From: an uncultured Candidatus Thioglobus sp.
GTDB taxonomy: Bacteria; Pseudomonadota; Gammaproteobacteria; PS1; Thioglobaceae
Reading direction: 5' to 3'
Assembly: GCA_910595805.1 (NCBI GenBank)
Contig: CAJVCK010000007.1
Coordinates: forward strand, 1 to 53,938
DNA length: 53,938 nucleotides
This document shows positions 35,791 to 43,212 of this stretch, in pieces. A program made the position numbers and the translations under genes. The notes under the pieces were generated by a model. It saw only the letters and a program-made list of their open reading frames with translations, made no database searches and was not told the DNA's origin. Numbering within the stretch: position 1 is the first letter of the stretch; each line of letters opens with the position of its first letter.

Positions 35791-37030
35791 ATTATTGATT
35801 AAATCATTCCGCTCAAGACTGCTGCCAGTCTCACTAGTTATTATTACTTTGATGGCATCAATGGTTTTGTTGTTGAGTATTGAGCGTGTCCAAAAGGCGA
35901 CTGAGGCAGGATTTAACCAAAGCATATCAGGTGTTGATGCAATTATTGGCCCTAGGTCGAGCTCCTTAGAGTTGGTGCTCTACACAGTTTTTCATTTAGG
36001 GCGGCCAACCAACAACATTACTATGAAAACAATTGACGACATCAAGCAAAGAGAAGATGTTGAGTATCTAGTGCCGATTGCTTTGGGCGATAGTCATCAA
36101 GGGTTTAGGGTTATTGCTACTGAAAAAAACTATTTTAAGTATATTAAATACTCGGGAGACAAGCCCCTATCTTTTTCATCTGGCCAGGCATTTGAAGAAA
36201 TATCTGGCGCAGTGATCGGAGCTGATGTTGCAAAAAGACTAAATTATCAGGTTGGGACTAAAATTCACATAAGCCACGGCTCAAGTCAAGCAGTCGCAAA
36301 GAAACATGATGACTTCTCATTTCAAGTGAAAGGTGTGCTGAAAAAAACTGGGACACCTATTGATCAGGCTGTTTTCATTGATTTAAGGGGATATGAGCTT
36401 ATTCATCTTGGCTGGCAAAGTGGTACAAAAATATTTAATCTAAAACAGTTAGACCTGGCGTCTTTAACTGAAAAAGAATTAACACCTAAAACAGTTACAG
36501 CGGCATTTGTAGGACTCAAGTCGAAGTTAACTTTGTTTCGTTTTTCTGCTGATATTAAAAAATATCCAAATGAAGCGATTTCTGCTGTCATTCCAGGCAT
36601 AGCTTTGTCGGAACTATGGTCGATGGTCGGAATAGTTGACCAAGGTTTTGAATTTCTTAGTTGGATTATTATTGCTATTAGCTTGATTTCAATGGTTAGT
36701 TTAATTATTTCCAGTATTGACAGTAGAAAGCGTGAGATGACCATTTATAGGGCAAATGGCGCTACGCCAATATATTTATCCACCCTGGTCGTACTTGAGG
36801 CTATTTTTATTGGTTTAACAGCCATCATCGGTGCAATTATTCTTGTCACGTTAGTGACTTATTTTGCAACAGAACAGTTAAACTTAATACTAGGCATTAC
36901 TCCGGAATTCGATTGGATTAGTTGGGCCGAGGCTAAAGTCTTTGCAATTATTTTAATTTCTGGAATTTTGAGTAGTTTGGTGCCTGCGATAATTGTTTTC
37001 AAGAAAAATTTACACCATACACTGAGTTAA
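35783..37030 (+). CDS. FtsX/MacB-type ABC permease of the zinc operon
   Basis: The 415-aa protein has one N-terminal membrane helix (SLVIITLMASMVLLLSIE), a large periplasmic domain of about 250 residues, then three helices near the C-terminus. In the helical part SIDSRKREMTIYRANGATP is the FtsX cytoplasmic motif. Such permeases usually act as mechanotransmitters rather than channels, which makes their role in zinc uptake unusual. It shares an operon with a His-rich protein and Zur. GPRSSSLELVLYTVFHLGRP near residue 55 is conserved-looking. Confidence 0.88.
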   Translation: MFKLLIKSFRSRLLPVSLVIITLMASMVLLLSIERVQKATEAGFNQSISGVDAIIGPRSSSLELVLYTVFHLGRPTNNITMKTIDDIKQREDVEYLVPIALGDSHQGFRVIATEKNYFKYIKYSGDKPLSFSSGQAFEEISGAVIGADVAKRLNYQVGTKIHISHGSSQAVAKKHDDFSFQVKGVLKKTGTPIDQAVFIDLRGYELIHLGWQSGTKIFNLKQLDLASLTEKELTPKTVTAAFVGLKSKLTLFRFSADIKKYPNEAISAVIPGIALSELWSMVGIVDQGFEFLSWIIIAISLISMVSLIISSIDSRKREMTIYRANGATPIYLSTLVVLEAIFIGLTAIIGAIILVTLVTYFATEQLNLILGITPEFDWISWAEAKVFAIILISGILSSLVPAIIVFKKNLHHTLS

Positions 37031-37031
37031 C

Positions 37032-37568
37032 ATGTTGAAAAAAGTTCTTATTCTTTTGTTTGCTGTATTCAATTTTAATGTTATAGCTGAAGGCGTGACA
37101 GATGAACAGTTAGAAAAAATTGTTAATAATTGGAACACACTAATGCCTCCAGGCGCTTATGATTTCATGCCTGAAAAAGTTGATTACAAGTTATTATCTG
37201 ATCCTGAATTTCAGTCTAAGCTTGATGAAGCCGGATCTAAGTTGAACGCTAATTTAGAAGGGCAAGTTATTGAGCTTGCAGGATTTATGGTTCCAGTTGA
37301 GTCAAAAGGCTATGATGTTCGTAAGTTTCTTTTGGTGCCTGAAGCAGGCCAGTGTGTTCACGTCCCCCCGCCACCACTAAACCAAACTTTGCTAGTTGAC
37401 ACTGCCGGATCTCCTGTTGAACGGCGAGATCTTTATGAACCAATCCTTGTTTCAGGAAAGATTAGTGTTGGCTCACAGAGTTTTGATATTGCAGATAGTG
37501 GCTACTCATTAACCAATGTTACGATTAAAACTTTGAAATTTTCTGACCAGGAGCCAATAGGTGATTGA
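37032..37568 (+). CDS. DUF3299 exported protein of the zinc operon
   Basis: This 178-aa protein has a signal peptide (MLKKVLILLFAVFNFNVIA). A DUF3299 core follows: LEGQVIELAGFMVPVESKGY, then RKFLLVPEAGQCVHVPPPPLNQTLLV. The single Cys and His in GQCVHVPPPP are the family hallmark. The function of DUF3299 is not established. It recurs with ABC-type metal systems, and here it sits between the permease and Zur genes. It overlaps the zur gene by 8 bases. Confidence 0.85.
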   Translation: MLKKVLILLFAVFNFNVIAEGVTDEQLEKIVNNWNTLMPPGAYDFMPEKVDYKLLSDPEFQSKLDEAGSKLNANLEGQVIELAGFMVPVESKGYDVRKFLLVPEAGQCVHVPPPPLNQTLLVDTAGSPVERRDLYEPILVSGKISVGSQSFDIADSGYSLTNVTIKTLKFSDQEPIGD

Positions 37569-37977
37569 TACATCTAGATTATTGTTGAAATGCGCTCAAT
37601 TCGGGAAAAGTGCAACACACCAAAGGACAGTTATTATTAAGAGTTTGTCAAGTTCAAAAAACAGCATTTCTGCTTACAGCTTGCTCTCGAAGTTACAAAA
37701 GCAAGGTCACTCATTTAATATTAGCACAGTATACAGAGTGCTAGACTTTTGGATTGAGCTCGGCTTAGTTCATAAGATTGAGTCTAACAATACTTATTTA
37801 GTTTGTAACGATTCCCATCATAATCATTTTCATGTACTATTTCATTGCCTTAATTGTGAAAATATCGAAGAGTCTTGCGAGTTGTCCAAACAGACCATGC
37901 TTCCTAATATGCAAAGCTTTCAGCCAAAAGAAAACCAAGTTATAGAGCTGCAAGGGCTGTGTGAAAAATGTTCCTAA
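37561..37977 (+). CDS. zur: Fur-family zinc-uptake regulator Zur
   Basis: The 138-aa protein has a winged-helix domain (ISAYSLLSKLQKQGHSFNIS then TVYRVLDFWIELGLVHKIES), a metal-binding hinge (HHNHFHVLFHCLNCENIEE), and a C-terminal CEKC pair that completes a structural zinc site with CLNC. Position at the end of a zinc-uptake operon and Zur-like boxes at its promoter favour Zur over Fur. It would repress the operon when zinc is replete, including its own gene. It starts with GTG. Confidence 0.88.
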   Translation: MIDTSRLLLKCAQFGKSATHQRTVIIKSLSSSKNSISAYSLLSKLQKQGHSFNISTVYRVLDFWIELGLVHKIESNNTYLVCNDSHHNHFHVLFHCLNCENIEESCELSKQTMLPNMQSFQPKENQVIELQGLCEKCS

Positions 37978-38008
37978 ATGCGATTTAGAAAAACTATTAC
38001 TCATTCTT

Positions 38009-39049
38009 TTATGGTGTGGTTAATATCTTTAATGCTCCTTGGATAGGAGTTAACACATTGCTTAGTTTTTTTCGAATAGCTGACCCAGCTAAGCCATGAG
38101 CAGAAATTGTACTTACAGCCAATCGTTCATTGGCGCCGGCAAGTAATAGCCTTGATTTAATCTTTTCATCATTTAAACCTAACGTTTCTGATACTGACTG
38201 AGCTTGGTTTTTCAAATCATCAATTTGATCTAAAGGTTGAATCATTGGGTGTGACAAGTAAGCGCCTAAGACTTCTAAAGTTCGATATAAAACATGTTCT
38301 TGGTTAATCTTCTTCAAGATGTGGGAAATAGTCTTAAGCATAATTTGACCTTGTTCAGTGCCAACACAATCAAGCTCTTTGCTATCTAAATTAAGTGCCA
38401 CAGTATTGTCATTGTTTGGCAAGTTGTCTTTCATTCGTTCGATAAACCCGACTAAAAATGCAGTTTTTCGCATACCTTGTTTCCACAATCTGTCTTTAGC
38501 TTCTTGAGAAATTAAATCATCTTGCAAGAGTAAGTTAGTAGTGTCAATTAGTTGCGTCGTGTCATCTGTAAAAGGTAAAAATTCTAATAAGTAATGAGCG
38601 ATTTGCTTGCCAACAGCATGCCTCACCACAAAATCTCTCGTAAGTAAAAATCGGCCAATTTCTGCTTGTTGGTCGGTATTGGTAGCACACCACCAAACTA
38701 ATTCTAGCACTTCATCGTCCAAGTTCTGAGAGTTTGCGACAGCAACAACTGCTTCAATATTGCCAATTTTTAACAACGAACCCAAATTACTTGAACTTAC
38801 TTGCCCCATTCGAGACCATCGTTTTAAATATGATGGGTAACCACCCATACTGCCAAGAACTTTAGAAACTAACAGTTTTTGTACTGCTTGGATATACTTG
38901 CTACTATCACCATCTGGGTTTAGGCTAATAGCCTGTTCTTTTTTATCTTTTGTTAGGCCGATAACAACTAATTTGTAGACATCTACTCGAATTGCTTCGC
39001 AAGTCGATATCAGTACATTGAGCCTAAGCGTGTCTTCAGGTGTTAGCAT
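38009..39049 (-). CDS. dsrS: DsrS-like sulfur-metabolism protein
   Basis: This 346-aa soluble, mostly helical protein matches what I recall of DsrS: LTPEDTLRLNVLISTCEAIR at the start, SKVLGSMGGYPSYLKRWSRM, a run of helical repeats, and a C-terminal RLLLAGANERLAVSTISAHG. In Allochromatium, dsrS is the last gene of the dsr operon. It is a cytoplasmic protein needed for normal expression or function of sulfur-globule oxidation genes. Here it is not with dsr genes but at the end of proC-ygfX-like-dsrS, overlapping its neighbour by 14 bases. The call depends on memory of the family, so it is moderate. Confidence 0.6.
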   Translation of the reverse strand: MLTPEDTLRLNVLISTCEAIRVDVYKLVVIGLTKDKKEQAISLNPDGDSSKYIQAVQKLLVSKVLGSMGGYPSYLKRWSRMGQVSSSNLGSLLKIGNIEAVVAVANSQNLDDEVLELVWWCATNTDQQAEIGRFLLTRDFVVRHAVGKQIAHYLLEFLPFTDDTTQLIDTTNLLLQDDLISQEAKDRLWKQGMRKTAFLVGFIERMKDNLPNNDNTVALNLDSKELDCVGTEQGQIMLKTISHILKKINQEHVLYRTLEVLGAYLSHPMIQPLDQIDDLKNQAQSVSETLGLNDEKIKSRLLLAGANERLAVSTISAHGLAGSAIRKKLSNVLTPIQGALKILTTP

Positions 39050-39449
39050 TTAGGTGTCTATTAAGTTGTGAAAGTGAGTGAGAATCTATGGCGTCTTTGA
39101 AGACTACAACTGATTCTTTTCCAGCTTCAATTATCACCAAAAATCGAGATTGATATGCTGGATAAAACCAAGGGTATTGCCGATAAAGTTGGTTGTTATT
39201 AACTATTGTGATTTGTTTTTTATTTAGTGTTATTTTGGTGATGGAACTAGGCTTTTTGAGTAGTACATTTTTAGGTAAATAATTGGCCAGCCATATCGTC
39301 AAAACAACACTAAGTGATAAACTTAACCAGAGACTGTAAAAGTAGTGCCAAGCACTAAAGAGGCTCAATAAATAGACAACAAGGCTAATAGCCAAGTAAA
39401 TTTTCGATGTTTTTATTTGAATGATTAATTCATCGGGTTCATTAATCAT
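39036..39449 (-). CDS. Small two-helix membrane protein, YgfX-like
   Basis: This 137-aa protein has two adjacent membrane helices (about residues 17-35 and 38-56). A soluble C-terminal part follows with NNQLYRQYPWFYPAYQSRFL and ESVVVFKDAIDSHSLSQLNR. The layout, and VVVFKDA followed by an LxRxL-type end, resemble YgfX/CptA-type proteins, but identity is weak. It overlaps proC by 8 bases and the dsrS-like gene by 14. Function unknown. Confidence 0.7.
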   Translation of the reverse strand: MINEPDELIIQIKTSKIYLAISLVVYLLSLFSAWHYFYSLWLSLSLSVVLTIWLANYLPKNVLLKKPSSITKITLNKKQITIVNNNQLYRQYPWFYPAYQSRFLVIIEAGKESVVVFKDAIDSHSLSQLNRHLNANT

Positions 39450-40272
39450 CGTCGCCTAACTCAATACCCATTTCTCGAGCACGGTCAAAGGCGGCACGCA
39501 TTGCATGAGAAACAACCATCTCAAAGTTTTGATCTTGGAAGCTTTCAATCGCCGCTTGTGTGGTGCCATTTGGTGAGGTGACGTTGGCACGCAATTCGTG
39601 CACAGAATCTTTGCTATTATTAGCCATCATACTGGCGCCAAGTGCAGTTTGAACGCTAAGTTTCCCGGCAGTTTTTTCGTCTAAACCAAGAGCAACGCCT
39701 GCTTTGGACATAGATTCAATCATTAAAAAGAAATAAGCGGGCCCACTACCTGATAGCGCAGTAACTGCATCTAACATTCTCTCATCTTCTACCCATAGGC
39801 ATTCGCTTACCGAACTAAGAACATCTTCAGCTAATATTTTTTGTTGGGTACTTACAGATTCATTAGCCGTCATACCGGTAGCACCTTTTCCCAATAGAGC
39901 GGGCGTGTTAGGCATTGTACGAACAATCGATGTATTGCCTCCTAACCAACGATTAATGTCTGTTGTTCTAACGCCTGCTGCAATTGATATTATCAAAGGC
40001 TGGTGATCAATATGCATTTGCAATTCTTTACAAACAATAGATAGCACTTGTGGCTTAACTGCTAATATTACAATGTCACAATGTTTTACTAGCTTGGTGT
40101 TATCTGTAAAAACCTCAACATCAAATTCATCTGAACGCAGGGACAATAAATCATTGTTAGTGTCACTCAATTTTATGTTGTGTGCATTGACTCCATTGCT
40201 AATTAGCCCAGAAATTAGTGCATAAGCCATATTGCCTGCACCAATAAAACCGATTTTAGTAGAGTTTTGCAT
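39442..40272 (-). CDS. proC: Pyrroline-5-carboxylate reductase
   Basis: The 276-aa protein has the Rossmann start IGFIGAGNMAYALISGLI, ILAVKPQVL, SIAAGV, RTMPNTPALLGKGATGM, DAVTALSGSGPAYFFLMIES and ANVTSPNGTTQAAIESFQ. It makes proline from P5C with NADPH. It is the first gene of a three-gene minus-strand operon, divergent from gph. Confidence 0.97.
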   Translation of the reverse strand: MQNSTKIGFIGAGNMAYALISGLISNGVNAHNIKLSDTNNDLLSLRSDEFDVEVFTDNTKLVKHCDIVILAVKPQVLSIVCKELQMHIDHQPLIISIAAGVRTTDINRWLGGNTSIVRTMPNTPALLGKGATGMTANESVSTQQKILAEDVLSSVSECLWVEDERMLDAVTALSGSGPAYFFLMIESMSKAGVALGLDEKTAGKLSVQTALGASMMANNSKDSVHELRANVTSPNGTTQAAIESFQDQNFEMVVSHAMRAAFDRAREMGIELGDDD

Positions 40273-40342
40273 TAAAATATCTCGAACATAATTTGTTGCA
40301 TATTCTACCTAAATACTACCTGTTAACAATACAAGGATAATA

Positions 40343-41011
40343 ATGAAAAGATTTAACCCGAAATTAATCATGATTGATGTTGATGGCACTTTAGTCGATA
40401 GTGTGCCAGATTTGGCCTATTGTGTCGATGAGTTGATGGTGGTTATGGGTAGAGAAAAATGGGGTGAGGCTAAGGTTCGTCATTGGGTAGGTAATGGCGT
40501 GCCTAAATTGGTAGAGCGCTCACTCACGGGTGAGCTAGAAGGCACAGTAGACAAGACTGAGTTCGATAAAGCTTATCCAATATTCTTAGAGTTGTATGCT
40601 GTCAATACATCAGGTCGTTCGTCATTGTACGACGGTGTTAAAGAAGGTCTAGACTATATAAAGGCACAAGGCTACACCTTGGGTTGTGTGACCAATAAAG
40701 CCGAGCAATTTACTTTACCAATTCTTAAAGATTTAGGTATTTTTGATTATTTTGGCATCGTGGTATCTGGCGATACATTAGCAAAGAAAAAGCCAGACCC
40801 ATTGCCATTGTTACACGCTGCTAAATTTTTTGGCATCGATCCAAAAGATTCAATGATGCTAGGCGATTCGGTGAGTGATGTTAAGGCTTCACGTGCTGCC
40901 GGGTTTGAAATTATCTGCATGTCATACGGCTATAACCACGGCAATGATATTCGCGACACCAATCCTGATTTAGTGCTTGACTCAATGGCCGAGTTGAAAG
41001 ACTACCTATAA
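40343..41011 (+). CDS. gph: Phosphoglycolate phosphatase
   Basis: The 222-aa HAD phosphatase has MIDVDGTLVDSVPDLAYCVD, WVGNGVPKLVERSL, GCVTNKAEQF, KKPDPLPLLHA and MMLGDSVSDVKASRAAGF. In an autotroph it clears 2-phosphoglycolate made by RuBisCO oxygenation; in others it handles DNA-repair phosphoglycolate. No cbb genes lie in the window. AAGGA precedes the ATG. Confidence 0.93.
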   Translation: MKRFNPKLIMIDVDGTLVDSVPDLAYCVDELMVVMGREKWGEAKVRHWVGNGVPKLVERSLTGELEGTVDKTEFDKAYPIFLELYAVNTSGRSSLYDGVKEGLDYIKAQGYTLGCVTNKAEQFTLPILKDLGIFDYFGIVVSGDTLAKKKPDPLPLLHAAKFFGIDPKDSMMLGDSVSDVKASRAAGFEIICMSYGYNHGNDIRDTNPDLVLDSMAELKDYL

Positions 41012-41038
41012 TAAGTAGTATCAGTAAAATATAGCTGT

Positions 41039-42277
41039 ATGGATACATTTGACCAGCAGCAAATTTGGCATCCTTATGCCAAAATCCCTAATGAAGTTCC
41101 AGCCTACTTAGTCGAGTCAGCTGATGGCGCTTGTCTTAATTTAGCAGGCGACATTAAAGTTATTGATGGTATGAGTTCTTGGTGGAGTGCGATTCATGGT
41201 TACAACCATTCAGTACTGAACAAAGCAGTTCAAGTCCAGTTGAAAAAGATGTCGCATGTGATGTTTGGCGGCTTGACTCATCAGAGTGCTATTGACCTCG
41301 CAAAGACGCTCGTCAATATTACACCAAAGCATCTAACCAAAGTTTTTTTTACTGATTCTGGTTCGGTGTCAGTAGAAGTGGCGTTAAAAATGGCATTGCA
41401 ATATTGGCACAATAAAGGCCAGACTGATAAGCATCAATTTATTACTATTCGTGGCGGTTATCATGGCGATACTTTTGGCGCTATGAGTGTGTGTGATCCT
41501 GATAACGGAATGCATCATTTATTCTCAGGTGTATTGCCACAACATTTCTTTGTTAAAAGCCCATCAATGGCTTCTATGGATGAGGCCTTGCAAGATTTAG
41601 AATCAACCCTCAAGCAAAATTCCAATTCAATTGCAGCCATGATTTTAGAGCCTGTGGTACAAGGTGCTGGCGGTATGAGAATTTACAATCCACAATACTT
41701 AACAAAGGCAAAAGCATTGTGTGAACAGCATAATGTGTTGTTTATTCTAGATGAAATTGCCACCGGTTTTGGTAGAACAGGCGAGCTTTTTGCGCTTGAA
41801 TATGTCGACGTTGATCCGGATATTTTATGTTTAGGTAAGGCACTGACAGGTGGTTATATGACACTCGCTGCGACACTCACTAGCGATAAAATTGCCAATA
41901 GTGTAGGTATACTTATGCATGGGCCAACTTTTATGGCCAACCCGTTAGCTTGTGCAGTTGCTAATGCCAATATTGAGTTGCTACTTAACTCACCGTGGCA
42001 AGATAATATTGCTCGTATTGAAAAACATTTTCATGCAGAGTTATCGTCACTTAGACAAAATAAACAAGTTAATGATGTGCGTATTTTGGGTGCCATTGCA
42101 GTAATTGAAATGCAGAATGATATTGATGTTATGCATGTACAAAGGCGATTGATTGAACTCGGTGTTTGGTTAAGACCATATGGTAAGTTGCTTTATACCA
42201 TGCCACCGTTTATTATTAGTGATGATGAACTTAGAATACTCACTCAAGCAATCAACACAATCGTAGCAGAATTATGA
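41039..42277 (+). CDS. bioA: Adenosylmethionine-8-amino-7-oxononanoate aminotransferase
   Basis: The 412-aa PLP enzyme starts QQIWHPYAKIPNEVPAYLVE and has VIDGMSSWWSAIHGYNH, TDSGSVSVEVALKMALQYW, GGYHGDTFGAMSV, LDEIATGFGRTG and LCLGKALTGGYM with PLP lysine K267. It makes DAPA in biotin synthesis, which is needed by the accA-containing carboxylase. Other bio genes are absent. Its stop overlaps the start of the SoxH-like gene by 4 bases. Confidence 0.96.
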   Translation: MDTFDQQQIWHPYAKIPNEVPAYLVESADGACLNLAGDIKVIDGMSSWWSAIHGYNHSVLNKAVQVQLKKMSHVMFGGLTHQSAIDLAKTLVNITPKHLTKVFFTDSGSVSVEVALKMALQYWHNKGQTDKHQFITIRGGYHGDTFGAMSVCDPDNGMHHLFSGVLPQHFFVKSPSMASMDEALQDLESTLKQNSNSIAAMILEPVVQGAGGMRIYNPQYLTKAKALCEQHNVLFILDEIATGFGRTGELFALEYVDVDPDILCLGKALTGGYMTLAATLTSDKIANSVGILMHGPTFMANPLACAVANANIELLLNSPWQDNIARIEKHFHAELSSLRQNKQVNDVRILGAIAVIEMQNDIDVMHVQRRLIELGVWLRPYGKLLYTMPPFIISDDELRILTQAINTIVAEL

Positions 42278-43212
42278 AATTTTTAACTTTATTACTGGTA
42301 TTAATTACAACCTCAGCTCAGGCAAAGAATTATGCCCCGGTTACTGTTGAAGTTAAGGCTGAACAGGTTTCAGGTTACTCTTATTATGTGCCAGGACTTT
42401 CAGGCGCTGCAACAGAATACGAAGGGTTTATCTCTAATGCTGGTTTTGTTGTAACTTCTGAAGGGGTGGTGGTTTTTGATGCTTTAGGGACGCCTTCTTT
42501 GGCAAATGCAATGCTAAATGAGATTCGTAAGGTTACAGATAAACCGATTAAGATTGTTGTAATGAGTCATTACCATGCTGATCATTTATATGGATTGCAA
42601 GTTTTTAAAGAAGTTGGAGCTCAAGTTTGGGCGCCTAAAGGCACTTGGGATTACTTAGATTCAGAAACTGCTGAAAATTTACTAGAATCAAGACGGTCAG
42701 CCTTGTCCCCTTGGGTAACGGATGATACTTATTTAGTCAAACCAGATCGTATTATTGACCAAGACACCAAGTTTAATTTGGGTGGTCATGAGTTTATGAT
42801 TAATTATTTTGGCAAAGTGCACTCGTCAGGAGATATGTCGCTTTTTAATAAAACTGAAGAAGTGCTTTATAGCGGTGATATTATTTTTGAAGGTCGCCTG
42901 CCTTTTGTGGGGGATGCTAATATTATTAACTGGGTTTCAACATTGGAACGTGTCAAAAAAATGCAGATAGAATACTTTGTACCTGGTCATGGGAGCGCTT
43001 CTGATTTACCTGAAGAAACTATGGATTTGACCTATCGTTACTTGAAGTTCTTATTAGATAAACTTAGTAGCGCTGTTGAAGAAATGGAACAATTTGAAAA
43101 AACTTATGACAGTATTGACTGGTCAGAATTTGAAGACGAAGTTCCCTTCGAAGTGGCGAATCGTAAAAACGCCTACGCAGTGTATCTGTTTTTAGAAAGA
43201 ACACTGGATTAG
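42274..43212 (+). CDS. Exported metallo-beta-lactamase-fold hydrolase, SoxH-like (second copy)
   Basis: The 312-aa protein has a signal peptide (MKFLTLLLVLITTSAQA). It has the metal motif VMSHYHADHLYG, then FGKVHSSGDMSLF, LYSGDIIFEGRLP and YFVPGHGSASDLPE. GFISNAGFVVTSEGVVVFDA is the typical MBL entry strand pair. It belongs to the same broad SoxH / quinoprotein-relay hydrolase family as 19842-20789, but the two diverge in loops and in the HxHxDH flanks, so they are not a recent duplication. It is translationally coupled to bioA, which is an odd partner. Confidence 0.82.
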   Translation: MKFLTLLLVLITTSAQAKNYAPVTVEVKAEQVSGYSYYVPGLSGAATEYEGFISNAGFVVTSEGVVVFDALGTPSLANAMLNEIRKVTDKPIKIVVMSHYHADHLYGLQVFKEVGAQVWAPKGTWDYLDSETAENLLESRRSALSPWVTDDTYLVKPDRIIDQDTKFNLGGHEFMINYFGKVHSSGDMSLFNKTEEVLYSGDIIFEGRLPFVGDANIINWVSTLERVKKMQIEYFVPGHGSASDLPEETMDLTYRYLKFLLDKLSSAVEEMEQFEKTYDSIDWSEFEDEVPFEVANRKNAYAVYLFLERTLD

